From Bacteroidales bacterium (GTDB lineage: Bacteria > Bacteroidota > Bacteroidia > Bacteroidales > Muribaculaceae), in contig DXYS01000075.1 of the NCBI GenBank assembly GCA_019415705.1, forward strand, positions 27,969 to 91,968: 64,000 nt of DNA, in the 5' to 3' direction. Positions 25,415 to 34,012 of this stretch are shown one piece after another; positions within the stretch are counted from its first letter, which is position 1, and every line of letters begins with the position of its first letter. The notes under the pieces were generated by a model that was not told the origin of the DNA, did not search any database, and was given only the letters and a program-made list of their open reading frames with translations. A program made the position numbers and the translations under genes.

Positions 25415-26499
25415 TACCATTGGTCAAACCGTTTATGCCTCCAAGAGAGTGCCTTATGCCTGCACTGGAGAAAATCTTATATAGCGGATATATCGCTACG
25501 GGACAGGCAGTGGATGATTTTGAGGAGAAATTTCGTGATTACATCGGTAATGAAAATATACTTTCACTCCATTCAGGAACGGACGCTCTTCATCTTGCAT
25601 TGATTCTCGCAGGAGTAAAGCCCGGAGACGAAGTTATTTCTACACCGATGACTGCTGAGCCGACCAACACGGCGATAGCCATGATGGGTGCAAAAGTAGT
25701 TTGGGGGGATGTTGATAGTCGTAACGGTCTGTTAGATCCTCAGAGTGTTAGAACACTTATTAATGATAAAACGAAGGCGATTGTATTTGTTGACTATGCC
25801 GGAATGGTCTGTGATATTGAGGCTTATCGGAAAATATTTGAAGAAACCGGTATCCCGTTTATCGAAGATGCAGCACATGCCCTCGGTTCAAGATATAATG
25901 GTAGAATGACCGGCTGTAATGCGCCTTATACGATATTTTCATTACAGGCCATCAAGCATATGACCACTGTCGACGGTGGATTTATTGCGATGGAAAATGC
26001 GTCTCAGATAGATCGAGCAAGACGCCTCAGATGGTTTGGTCTGGACAAGAAACGCTCCAGACTTGAAAATGACATCAGCGAGGTCGGATATAAGTACGCT
26101 ATGAACAATGTCAATGCAACAATCGGACTTGTACAGATGGACTATGTGCGTGACATCATTGCTAAATACATTGAGAACGGTAAGTTCTATGACGAACATC
26201 TAAACAACGTTGACGGTGTCACTATTCCTTATTATTATTCCGGCGCAGAGGCTTCATATTGGCTCTATACCATGAAAGTCGAGCGTCGTGACGATTTCAT
26301 AAAGATGATGGAAGCAAACGGCATAACCGCCTCTCCGCTCCACCACCGCAGCGATACGCACAGTATATTTGCGGAGTCAAAACGAGATCTTCCCGGAATG
26401 GAAGAATGGTACAATTCATTCGTTCACATTCCTTGTGGATGGTGGGTGAGTGAAGAAGACCGTAACCGCATAGTAGATTTGATTCGAAAAGGCTGGTAA
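25411..26499 (+). CDS. DegT/DnrJ/EryC1/StrS family sugar aminotransferase
   Basis: A 362-aa PLP-dependent sugar aminotransferase. The PLP-forming Lys is present (K182 in FSLQAIKHMTTVDGG), as are GTDALHLAL and FIEDAAHALGS, the cofactor-binding Asp region. It most likely transfers an amino group to the 4-keto product of the upstream dehydratase, with which its start overlaps (ATGA). The overall length fits the family. A related protein at 30665-31717 lacks the lysine, so this gene is the obvious active partner. Confidence 0.9.
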   Translation: MIPLVKPFMPPRECLMPALEKILYSGYIATGQAVDDFEEKFRDYIGNENILSLHSGTDALHLALILAGVKPGDEVISTPMTAEPTNTAIAMMGAKVVWGDVDSRNGLLDPQSVRTLINDKTKAIVFVDYAGMVCDIEAYRKIFEETGIPFIEDAAHALGSRYNGRMTGCNAPYTIFSLQAIKHMTTVDGGFIAMENASQIDRARRLRWFGLDKKRSRLENDISEVGYKYAMNNVNATIGLVQMDYVRDIIAKYIENGKFYDEHLNNVDGVTIPYYYSGAEASYWLYTMKVERRDDFIKMMEANGITASPLHHRSDTHSIFAESKRDLPGMEEWYNSFVHIPCGWWVSEEDRNRIVDLIRKGW

Positions 26500-26500
26500 T

Positions 26501-27556
26501 ATGTCAAATAAGATAGCCTCTATACAGGGGCTGCGCACATTACTGTTTCTGTGTATTTTGCTGTTTCACTGTGGAACTCCCTTATTTTCAATTGGTTGGG
26601 GGGGGGTGAATATCTTCTTGACTTTAACATCATTTCTGCTTACCAAGAGCCTTCTCGGTAAAAATCGGGAGACGATTAAAGTCGGAGGAATGATAAAGCA
26701 TAGATTGGCGCGGATATATCCGGCTTATATACTTATAGTATTATTTTGTGTTGCAGTATATATCTTAAGAACGCGTTCTATACCGGCTGATTTCATCCCT
26801 CTGATTTTGACATCACAGAATTTCTGGTGGCTTTATGACGGATATGCGAATGCCACGCCGATGACAGGACATCTTTGGTATATTACACTTGACATATATC
26901 TCTTTGTCGTTTGGATAATCGCCATGCGTTTTATTCCTCGCTCAAAACTGTTTTTATTTTTTTGTAGTTGCATCGTGCTTGCGGTATTGTGGCGTACGGT
27001 ATGTGTTCTCTCCGGTGCATCGATAATGCTCTCCTATATGATTCCTGTCGGAGTGATTGATTCGTTTGCATTGGGAGGACTGATTGCGCTCGGATATTCC
27101 GACTCATATTCGGTCAGAAATACTTATCCTTATCTGTGCCTGCTGATTGGAGTGTTTGGCATTGGTTTATGCTTGTTGGTTTCAGCTTATGTGAATAATC
27201 TCACGTTGACTGACGCATTTCTTTCATACTCGACAAGCAAGGGATATAGCGGGAACATTTTTACCGTAAACGTGTTTTTGTTTGTTAGTTTGGTAGGTGC
27301 CGGTCTCATACTTTTATGTCTGAAAGCCCCCCGCATGACATTTCTTTCGAATAAAATTATGGTCGAAGTCGGCGGCATGACTTATCTTCTGTATCTGGTA
27401 CATTTCCCCATTTTGATTATAACCAGTCATATCTTGAATGAATGGTATCTGATTGCTTTAATGACCTTTTTTATGTCGTTAATTACTGCTTATATCTATC
27501 TGAAAGTATTCTCAACTCCTATAGATCGCATACTTAGACGACTGACAGTAGGATAA
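26501..27556 (+). CDS. OafA-type acyltransferase (acyltransferase 3 family)
   Basis: A 351-aa integral membrane protein with about ten hydrophobic helices. The opening (SIQGLRTLLFLCILLFHCG) carries the conserved Arg and His of acyltransferase-3 proteins, and HRLARIYPAYIL is the second family motif. Such enzymes O-acetylate or otherwise O-acylate sugars on the cytoplasmic or periplasmic face. It starts 1 bp after the aminotransferase. Specificity for acetyl or for the locus's own acyl-ACP product cannot be told from the sequence. Confidence 0.87.
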   Translation: MSNKIASIQGLRTLLFLCILLFHCGTPLFSIGWGGVNIFLTLTSFLLTKSLLGKNRETIKVGGMIKHRLARIYPAYILIVLFCVAVYILRTRSIPADFIPLILTSQNFWWLYDGYANATPMTGHLWYITLDIYLFVVWIIAMRFIPRSKLFLFFCSCIVLAVLWRTVCVLSGASIMLSYMIPVGVIDSFALGGLIALGYSDSYSVRNTYPYLCLLIGVFGIGLCLLVSAYVNNLTLTDAFLSYSTSKGYSGNIFTVNVFLFVSLVGAGLILLCLKAPRMTFLSNKIMVEVGGMTYLLYLVHFPILIITSHILNEWYLIALMTFFMSLITAYIYLKVFSTPIDRILRRLTVG

Positions 27557-27567
27557 TTATTTAAGAC

Positions 27568-27729
27568 ATGGAATTTGAGTTTATCAGACACGACAGGTTA
27601 AGTCCTGATTTGCAGAGTCAAATAGAGAGCTCCCTGGCGTATAGGATTATGTCCATATCCCCTGTGGATAGTGGATTAACAATGAAAACAGCAGTCGAAT
27701 TGTCGAACTTATTAAGAAAGGGTTGGTAG
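27568..27729 (+). CDS. Small unrecognised protein (53 aa)
   Basis: An ATG-started frame between the acyltransferase and the LpxD-like gene. It is hydrophilic, starts MEFEFIRHDRLSPDLQ, and ends AVELSNLLRKGW with TAG. The spacing (11 bp after the previous stop) and its end overlapping the possible TTG start of the next gene fit a coupled operon member. I recognise no domain; it could be a short partner of the acylation genes or a leftover from recombination. Confidence 0.45.
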   Translation: MEFEFIRHDRLSPDLQSQIESSLAYRIMSISPVDSGLTMKTAVELSNLLRKGW

Positions 27730-28646
27730 TTGTGGAATATAAGATATCTGACTTGGCCAAACGTTTCAAATTGTCCTTTAAGGGTGACGATGTTGTTATT
27801 AAACATTTGGGGTTATGCAATCGTAATAATCTTTCATCATGCACATTATCTTATGTTGCTAACCCCGATTTTCTTGAAACTGCAATTAAGAATACAAAAG
27901 TTGATGCTATATTAGTATCGCCGGATATATATAATCAGGTAGATGCATGCCCTAAAACATTGCTTTTAGCAGACTACCCGGAAGACTCATTTTATGAGAT
28001 TTTTAATTTCATACAGCATGAATCGAGCGCTTATTTAAACAAACCGATTATCGGCAGTAACTGCAAAATACATCCTACCGCTATAATTGAAGATGGAGTT
28101 ATATTAGGAGACAATGTCGCGGTAGGTGCATTTACCATTATTCATTCAAAGACTCAAATTGGCGATAATACATTAATAGGTTCCCACTGTGCTATTGGCA
28201 GTAACGGATTCCAAGCTTTAAAAAAACACAATGGAAAATCCTATAATGTATGTCATATGGGCGGCGTAGAAATAGGCAGAGACTGCTATATTGCCGAATT
28301 TGTGAATATATCACGTGCTTTGTTCGATTCAAAAGTGTACATCGGAAACAACGTATTAATTGATGTCGGATGTCATATAGCTCATGATTGTAGAATAGAA
28401 GACAATAGTGTTCTAACTGCAAATACCAAGATGTTCGGGTCGTCATCAATAGGGCGTGATGTTTGGATGTCTCCCGGAAGCATGATAATGAACAGAATTC
28501 ATATTGCTGATAAATGTCATGTCGCACCGGGTGCATTTGTTATAAATGATACATTGCAGGGCGAATCCTATATGGGAAATCCGGCAGTTAAAAAATCTAA
28601 TTTCATAAAGCGTGAAATAAAATTAAAGAAATTATTAAATAAATAG
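27723..28646 (+). CDS. LpxD-like hexapeptide-repeat N-acyltransferase
   Basis: About 307 aa from the TTG at 27723; a GTG at 27732 gives 304. The N-terminal about 100 residues resemble the uridine-binding domain of LpxD (YKISDLAKRF, NLSSCTLSYVANPDFLETAI). The rest is a left-handed beta-helix with hexad repeats (IIGSNCKIHPTAIIEDGVIL). LpxD moves a 3-hydroxyacyl chain from ACP to the amino group of a UDP-glucosamine derivative. With its own ACP, KAS III and reductase downstream, it probably N-acylates the locus's amino sugar. This copy is not in a lipid A gene cluster. It lies 2 bp before the ACP gene. Confidence 0.8.
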   Translation: MVVVEYKISDLAKRFKLSFKGDDVVIKHLGLCNRNNLSSCTLSYVANPDFLETAIKNTKVDAILVSPDIYNQVDACPKTLLLADYPEDSFYEIFNFIQHESSAYLNKPIIGSNCKIHPTAIIEDGVILGDNVAVGAFTIIHSKTQIGDNTLIGSHCAIGSNGFQALKKHNGKSYNVCHMGGVEIGRDCYIAEFVNISRALFDSKVYIGNNVLIDVGCHIAHDCRIEDNSVLTANTKMFGSSSIGRDVWMSPGSMIMNRIHIADKCHVAPGAFVINDTLQGESYMGNPAVKKSNFIKREIKLKKLLNK

Positions 28647-28648
28647 AT

Positions 28649-28882
28649 ATGAATATCAAAGGTTTTATTGAAAATTTCGCAGCTCAGTTCGAAGACACTG
28701 ATGCTTCGGTATTCACCCCTGAGACAAAGTTTCGTGAACTTGACGAGTGGTCGTCTCTTACAGCACTTTCTATCCTTGCAATGGTGGACGAGGAATACGA
28801 TATACAGCTTAAGGCTGACGAGATGCGTAAGACAAACACCATTCAGGAACTGTTTGATCTCGTTAAGAGTCACAAGAATTAA
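28649..28882 (+). CDS. Acyl carrier protein
   Basis: A 77-aa acidic four-helix protein. The phosphopantetheine site is in LDEWSSLTALSILAMVDEEY, where Ser in DEWSSLT replaces the usual DSLD context. An acidic helix II and a Leu/Ile-rich core are evident. It would hold the growing acyl chain for the neighbouring KAS III, reductase and LpxD-like transferase. The altered DSL context suggests a specialised ACP rather than the housekeeping AcpP. Its stop overlaps the start of the next gene by 1 nt. Confidence 0.9.
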   Translation: MNIKGFIENFAAQFEDTDASVFTPETKFRELDEWSSLTALSILAMVDEEYDIQLKADEMRKTNTIQELFDLVKSHKN

Positions 28883-29652
28883 TGCAACCTTTGGATAACT
28901 ATAATCCTTTCTCTCTCAAGGGAAAGAACATTCTTGTGACCGGTGCAAGCAGTGGAATTGGTAAGGCTATTGCTCTGGAATGTTCCAGAATGGGGGCTCG
29001 TATGTTTATAACCGGCAGAAATTCTGAAAGGCTTTGTGAAGTCCAAAAGTCTTTTCAGTCAGGAAATGACAACATTTCAATAAAAGCCGATCTGACATCT
29101 GCCGATGGTATTGACACTGTAGTCGATACGGTAGAGACTCTTCACGGCATAGTCCACTGTGCCGGTATTGGAGACCGGACTCTCTCTAAGATGATTCGTG
29201 AAAAAGACATAGAGAGAGTGATGGACACGAATTTCAATGCCCCCGTTCTTCTCCAACGTGCTCTTCTCAAAAAGAAAAAGGTTAGCAAGAACGCCTCAAT
29301 AGTCTTTATCGCCTCAAGAGCACCATTTGCTCCGACAATAGGGAATGGATTATATTCTGCCTCCAAAGGCGCTCTCATAGCATATTCTAAAGTTCTCGGT
29401 CTTGAATTGGCTCCTCAAAAAATAAGAGTCAACTGCATTTGTCCTGCAATGGTTTGGACTGAGCTTGTGGAACGCGATGCATCCCTAACGGGTGTTGACT
29501 ATCACGAGGCAGAGAAATCGTATCCTCTTGGCAGATACGGCAAACCTGAGGACATAGCCTATCTTTCTGTCTATCTGCTCTCCGATTGTAGTGAGTGGAT
29601 GACCGGTAGTTGCATAGATGTCACGGGTGGAGGAGAGTTCACTTTAAAATAA
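28882..29652 (+). CDS. SDR family 3-oxoacyl-ACP reductase
   Basis: A 256-aa classical short-chain dehydrogenase. The NADPH site is VTGASSGIGKAIAL, the active site is YSASKGALIAYSK (Tyr-x-x-x-Lys), and the C-terminal part has the FabG-like pattern (RYGKPEDIAYLSVYLLS). Placed between ACP and KAS III, it most likely reduces a 3-oxoacyl-ACP to 3-hydroxyacyl-ACP. A role as a sugar reductase is possible but less favoured by the context. Confidence 0.86.
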   Translation: MQPLDNYNPFSLKGKNILVTGASSGIGKAIALECSRMGARMFITGRNSERLCEVQKSFQSGNDNISIKADLTSADGIDTVVDTVETLHGIVHCAGIGDRTLSKMIREKDIERVMDTNFNAPVLLQRALLKKKKVSKNASIVFIASRAPFAPTIGNGLYSASKGALIAYSKVLGLELAPQKIRVNCICPAMVWTELVERDASLTGVDYHEAEKSYPLGRYGKPEDIAYLSVYLLSDCSEWMTGSCIDVTGGGEFTLK

Positions 29653-29669
29653 TTAGCAAAATAAGCAAT

Positions 29670-30668
29670 ATGGCAGCATTTATCAAGGCTATTTCATATT
29701 ATCTTCCGGAAAGAGTTGTAACCAATGATGAGCTGGTTGCGGATTTTCCGGAATGGACAGTCGAAAAGATTGTTGAGAAGGTTGGTGTAAAATTGCGTCA
29801 TATCGCCGGAGATGAAAAGATTTCCGACATGGCGATAGCGGCAGCTGAAAGACTTTTCTGCGATAATCCGGATATTGATCGTGAATCCGTTGACTTCGTC
29901 CTCGTTTGCACACAGAGTCCCGACTACTTCCTGCCATCGACGGCCTGTATCGTTCAGGACCGGCTCGGATTAAAAAAGTCGTGTGGAGCTTTTGACTTCA
30001 ACCTCGGCTGTTCGGGTTATGAATATGGACTTGCAACCGCTAAAGGTTATATTGCGGCAGGAATAGCCTCTAATATCCTACTTATTACATCAGAGGCCTA
30101 CAACAAGCATATCCACCCGCGCGACAAAGGCAATCGGACCATTTTTGGCGATGCCGCTACTGCTACACTTATATCGACTGATGGCTTTGCCGAGATTGGT
30201 GATTTTGTACTTGGCACGGATGGCAACGGTGCCGAAAACCTTATAGTAAAGACAGGGGGGATGGCATACCCGGAAAAGGCCAATGACCTTGCCTTTGACG
30301 AGGACGGTAATCCTCGTTCGTCAGACTATCTATATATGAATGGGGGAGAGATTTTCAGCTTCACGCTTCTTACAGTCCCCAAAATGGTAAAGCAGACACT
30401 GGAAAAGAACAATCTGACTAAAGATGACATTGGTCTGTATGTTTTCCATCAGGCAAACAGATTCATGCTCAACCATCTTAGGAAGAAACTGAAGATTGAA
30501 GAAGATAAATTCTTCATAAACATGGAGAACATAGGCAACACTGTATCTTCGACCGTGCCAATTGCTCTCGCAGATGCAAAGTCAGGAGGGAAACTTAAAG
30601 GGAATGTCCTTATTGCCGGATTCGGGGTAGGCCTTTCTTGGGGAGCAACAATTATAAAATGTGAATGA
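29670..30668 (+). CDS. Beta-ketoacyl-ACP synthase III family protein
   Basis: A 332-aa KAS III (FabH-like) enzyme; I use the ATG at 29670 (MAAFIKAISYYLPER) rather than an upstream in-frame ATG within the reductase gene. The catalytic triad is visible: Cys about 114 in FNLGCSGYEYGL, His in YVFHQANRFML, and Asn in ENIGNTVSS. It condenses acyl-CoA with malonyl-ACP, the first chain-making step, and here would produce a short 3-oxoacyl-ACP for the neighbouring reductase. It is probably distinct in job from the housekeeping FabH. Confidence 0.88.
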   Translation: MAAFIKAISYYLPERVVTNDELVADFPEWTVEKIVEKVGVKLRHIAGDEKISDMAIAAAERLFCDNPDIDRESVDFVLVCTQSPDYFLPSTACIVQDRLGLKKSCGAFDFNLGCSGYEYGLATAKGYIAAGIASNILLITSEAYNKHIHPRDKGNRTIFGDAATATLISTDGFAEIGDFVLGTDGNGAENLIVKTGGMAYPEKANDLAFDEDGNPRSSDYLYMNGGEIFSFTLLTVPKMVKQTLEKNNLTKDDIGLYVFHQANRFMLNHLRKKLKIEEDKFFINMENIGNTVSSTVPIALADAKSGGKLKGNVLIAGFGVGLSWGATIIKCE

Positions 30669-31717
30669 TGGTCCCCCTTTTTAAACCATATATGCCGGCG
30701 GAGTTGCCGGAGCTTAATGACATTCTACATTCGGGGCAATTGGCTTATGGACGATTTGCTCGTGAATTTGAAGATAGATTATCTGACTTTATTGGTATAG
30801 AGCGAGTTATTTGTACCAATTCATTCAATTCGGCATATCTTGTGCTGATAAAAGCTTTAGATTTAAAACCGGGTGATGAAGTTATCGCTTCTCCTATGTG
30901 TTGTCTTGCTTCGAGCCAGCCTTTTGCCGTGAGTGGAGTCAAATTGATATGGGCTGATATAGACCCCTCGACCGGAACTCTCAATCCTGACTCGGTCAGA
31001 AAAGCTGTTTCGCCTGCCACTAAAGCTATATTACATAACCACTTCTGTGGCTATGTAGGTTATGTTGGTGAGTTACGCTCGATTGCTAAAGAAAAAGGAC
31101 TTTTGCTTATCGATGATGTCAGCGAGGCTTTTGGCTCGGAATATCAAGGTTTAAAAGCCGGTAACTGGGGCGCTGATGCGACCGTCTATTCTTTTCAGAC
31201 CGTGCGACTTCCCAACGCAATTGATGGCGGTGCTTTGTCGTTTAAATCGTCCGAGCATTATAAAAAAGCTGAGCTTATTAGGGATTACGGGATTGACAGG
31301 AAAAACTTTCGCGACAATTTCGGTGAGATTTCGCCTCTGTGTGATATAAGTATTTCGGCTTATGGCTGTCTGCCATCTGATGTAAATGCATATATAGGCA
31401 TCGAGTCTCTGCGTGATACCCCTTCTCTCATCGCACGTCAGCGCGAGAATTCAGAAAAGGTCAGGAGCACACTGCCTGATGACATACATCCTCTCTCGCC
31501 GGTGACTGATACATTACCGAATTATTGGGTTTTCGGCGCTTTAGCCGATGACAAACAGGCGTTTATTTCAAAAAATCATAGCGAGAGACAACAATCAGTG
31601 TCAGGCGTGCATCTGCCCAACACTTTTTATTCGCTTTTCGGAAAACAACAAGGATTACCGGGCGTAGACGAGTTTTATTCAAAATTTATCGCATTACCAT
31701 GCGGATGGTGGATATAA
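30665..31717 (+). CDS. DegT/DnrJ-type aminotransferase homologue lacking the PLP lysine
   Basis: A 350-aa fold-type-I homologue of the sugar aminotransferases. GDEVIASPMCCLASSQPF and LIDDVSEAFGS align with cofactor-binding segments, and the C-terminal CGWW matches the active paralogue in this locus. At the Schiff-base position, R181 (codon CGA, in YSFQTVRLPNAIDGG) replaces Lys. It is therefore unlikely to be an ordinary aminotransferase. Possibilities are a partner or regulator of the active enzyme, a sugar-nucleotide-binding scaffold, or altered chemistry like that of His-containing ColD. It overlaps the KAS III stop by 4 nt. Confidence 0.82.
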   Translation: MMVPLFKPYMPAELPELNDILHSGQLAYGRFAREFEDRLSDFIGIERVICTNSFNSAYLVLIKALDLKPGDEVIASPMCCLASSQPFAVSGVKLIWADIDPSTGTLNPDSVRKAVSPATKAILHNHFCGYVGYVGELRSIAKEKGLLLIDDVSEAFGSEYQGLKAGNWGADATVYSFQTVRLPNAIDGGALSFKSSEHYKKAELIRDYGIDRKNFRDNFGEISPLCDISISAYGCLPSDVNAYIGIESLRDTPSLIARQRENSEKVRSTLPDDIHPLSPVTDTLPNYWVFGALADDKQAFISKNHSERQQSVSGVHLPNTFYSLFGKQQGLPGVDEFYSKFIALPCGWWI

Positions 31718-31724
31718 TTGAGCT

Positions 31725-32870
31725 ATGAATACAATCGTTTTAGGCGAAAGCCATCATAATACTCTCGGCTTAATCCGAAGTTTGGGAGAAGCAGGACATA
31801 AGGTTTTTCTGATACTAAAGAAAAAAACTTATGATTTTGTTGATAAGTCGAAGTATCTGACAAAAACATTCTATGTAGATGAATTGGAGGAAGTCTTTTC
31901 TATAATAGAGAGTATTGCGGCTGAAACAAAATCAAAAACCGCACTATTTGCAGCCACAGAAGAGTTTGCCGAATATGAGGACAAGCATTATGATGACCTT
32001 GAAAAATTTTGTTTCTGCGAGGGTGGAGGAAAAAGCAATAGCCTGAGTGGCATACGTTGTAAAGAGGCTATGAATTCTTTGGCCGAAAAGTGTGGACTGA
32101 ATGTTCCTAAGACATTTATTGTCAATTCTAAAGATGCTATACCTGACGGTATAGACTATCCGGTGATTGTCAAATCTTCATATAGCGTCAACGGATGGAA
32201 AAATGCAATGAAGATGTGTCGCAGCCAAGAGGAGCTTGACGAGCATATTTCGTCGTTGGATAATGTTTTTTTTCCGCTGTTGGTCCAAAAGTATATAAAG
32301 AAGGATTATGAGATGCTGTTTTTGGGGTGCTCAATTAACGGAGGGCACGAGGTAATATGTCCGGTAGGGCATCGTAAAATCAGATTCTATCCTTCGGAAT
32401 ATAGTTTAGGGTCTTATTCCCGGTCATTTATGACCTCTTCAGATATGGAGGTCAAGGCTCTGACCGAGAAAGTCACAACATTTCTGAGACAAATCGCTTA
32501 TACCGGTTTGTTTAGTGCCGAATTTGTTCATTGTGACGGGAAATATTATTTTTTGGAAGTGAATCTCAGAAATGATGCGACAAGTATTATAAGCACTCGA
32601 TGCAATTTTAACCTCCCTGACATATTATGCAAATATTATTCCTCGGGAGAAGTAAATGTCCCTGATGCCGGCAGTTACCGCGAGCGTCATTATATGCATA
32701 TTGTGGCCGATATACATCATGCCGTTTCAGGAAAGATTAATTTCGTCAAATGGCTTGGTCAGTTGCGTAATGCCGGAGCGTATGCCTATTTTGACCGTAA
32801 GGATATAAAGCCCTTTGTATATTACCTGACGGGTATAGTAAAATCAAAACTGAGGAGAAAGACATCATGA
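31725..32870 (+). CDS. ATP-grasp carboxylate-amine ligase-like protein
   Basis: A 381-aa ATP-grasp protein. The pre-ATP-grasp domain starts TIVLGESHHNTLGLIRSLGE, the central domain has YPVIVKSSYSVNGWKNA and LLVQKYIKKDYEMLF, and the metal-binding end is FSAEFVHCDGKYYFLEVNLR. Such enzymes activate a carboxylate as acyl phosphate and join it to an amine, as in peptide- or amino-acid-ligated glycans. Given the amino sugars made here, it may attach an amino acid or similar acid to a sugar amine. The substrate is inferred only from context. The next gene overlaps its stop. Confidence 0.8.
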   Translation: MNTIVLGESHHNTLGLIRSLGEAGHKVFLILKKKTYDFVDKSKYLTKTFYVDELEEVFSIIESIAAETKSKTALFAATEEFAEYEDKHYDDLEKFCFCEGGGKSNSLSGIRCKEAMNSLAEKCGLNVPKTFIVNSKDAIPDGIDYPVIVKSSYSVNGWKNAMKMCRSQEELDEHISSLDNVFFPLLVQKYIKKDYEMLFLGCSINGGHEVICPVGHRKIRFYPSEYSLGSYSRSFMTSSDMEVKALTEKVTTFLRQIAYTGLFSAEFVHCDGKYYFLEVNLRNDATSIISTRCNFNLPDILCKYYSSGEVNVPDAGSYRERHYMHIVADIHHAVSGKINFVKWLGQLRNAGAYAYFDRKDIKPFVYYLTGIVKSKLRRKTS

Positions 32871-34012
32871 TAAGACTCAGCATAATAATCCCGACTAAAG
32901 ACCGCTATGTTTATTTATTGCCGTTGATTAAGCTGATAGACAGCTATAAGTTAAAAGATTGTGAGATAGTCATTGAGGATAATTCGTCTGATAACTCAGA
33001 AATAAGTGAATTTTTAAGTTCTAATACGTTTACGACTCCAATTGTATATAATCATACTTCCGTCCAGATTGCAATCAGTGATAATATAGACAATGCCATA
33101 AATCATTCATCAGGTAAATATGTCTGCATTATAGGAGATGATGATGCCGTAACTCCTCTTATCTCGGAGTGTCTTGATTTGATGGACGAAAATGGGGCCG
33201 ACAGTTTCCGTCAGGCCGAGGAGATAACTTATAAATGGCCGTCATACGCAGATGATAAAAATGTATTTTGCGGAGGTACATTAGCTTACGGCGCGTTAGA
33301 TGACTCTTATAAGACAGTCGACACGGTCGGCGAGGTAGTAAAGGTGATAGGTAACGGAATTATGAGTCTTGGCAAAATGCCGTGTGTTTATCAGGGCATT
33401 GTCCGTCGGGCGACACTTGACAGACTGAATAATATAGGCGGAACCTATTTCCCGGGACCGTCGCCTGATATGGCTAACGCCATGGCTTTGTCTTTTGTCG
33501 TCGATAAACACATTGTCGGAAACATGCCTGTAATTGTTTCAGGCGGTTCGGAATACCAGGGTGGACGTTCCAAGAAGATAAAGTCATGGGTGCAACCGTT
33601 GGAGAATATTCCTTTTATCAGTGAGGAGGCTAAGAAAAAATGGGATAAACGTGTCCCTTATTTTTGGTGTGGTCATACAGTTTGGCCCGAATCAGGCATA
33701 AAGGGGCTCGTTTATGTGGGTCAGGAATCATTGCTGCAGCACATGGACTTTGACCGCTTGTTGGCAAAATGTCTCTATCGCGGCGGCTCGAAATTTCGTG
33801 ACGAAGTATTATCAAGGGCTACAAATAAAAAGAAAGTATTGGCCGGATGGCTGCTGTTTTCATTAAGAGAATATTTGGCCGGATATAAGCGTCGGATGCT
33901 TAGAGCTATGCATAAAGTCTCAGGCGACAGGACGATAGCATTCGGCATCAAAAATATATGTGATGCAAAAGATTGTCTCTTAGAGAAATATCTGCATTTT
34001 AAAAAGACATGA
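32867..34012 (+). CDS. Family 2-type glycosyltransferase
   Basis: A 381-aa cytoplasmic, membrane-associated transferase with a GT-A domain (SIIIPTKDRYVYLLPLIK, VIEDNSSDN, and CIIGDDDAVTPLI carrying the metal-binding acidic motif). The C-terminal half, about 200-381, is basic and probably forms the acceptor or membrane-contact region. It should add one residue of the repeat unit. ATGA overlaps join it to both neighbours. Confidence 0.87.
   Translation: MIRLSIIIPTKDRYVYLLPLIKLIDSYKLKDCEIVIEDNSSDNSEISEFLSSNTFTTPIVYNHTSVQIAISDNIDNAINHSSGKYVCIIGDDDAVTPLISECLDLMDENGADSFRQAEEITYKWPSYADDKNVFCGGTLAYGALDDSYKTVDTVGEVVKVIGNGIMSLGKMPCVYQGIVRRATLDRLNNIGGTYFPGPSPDMANAMALSFVVDKHIVGNMPVIVSGGSEYQGGRSKKIKSWVQPLENIPFISEEAKKKWDKRVPYFWCGHTVWPESGIKGLVYVGQESLLQHMDFDRLLAKCLYRGGSKFRDEVLSRATNKKKVLAGWLLFSLREYLAGYKRRMLRAMHKVSGDRTIAFGIKNICDAKDCLLEKYLHFKKT

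Noticed and set aside
29610..29669. Upstream start of the KAS III gene
   Set aside because: The added residues are reductase-gene overlap and do not match KAS III; the ATG at 29670 gives the expected N-terminus.
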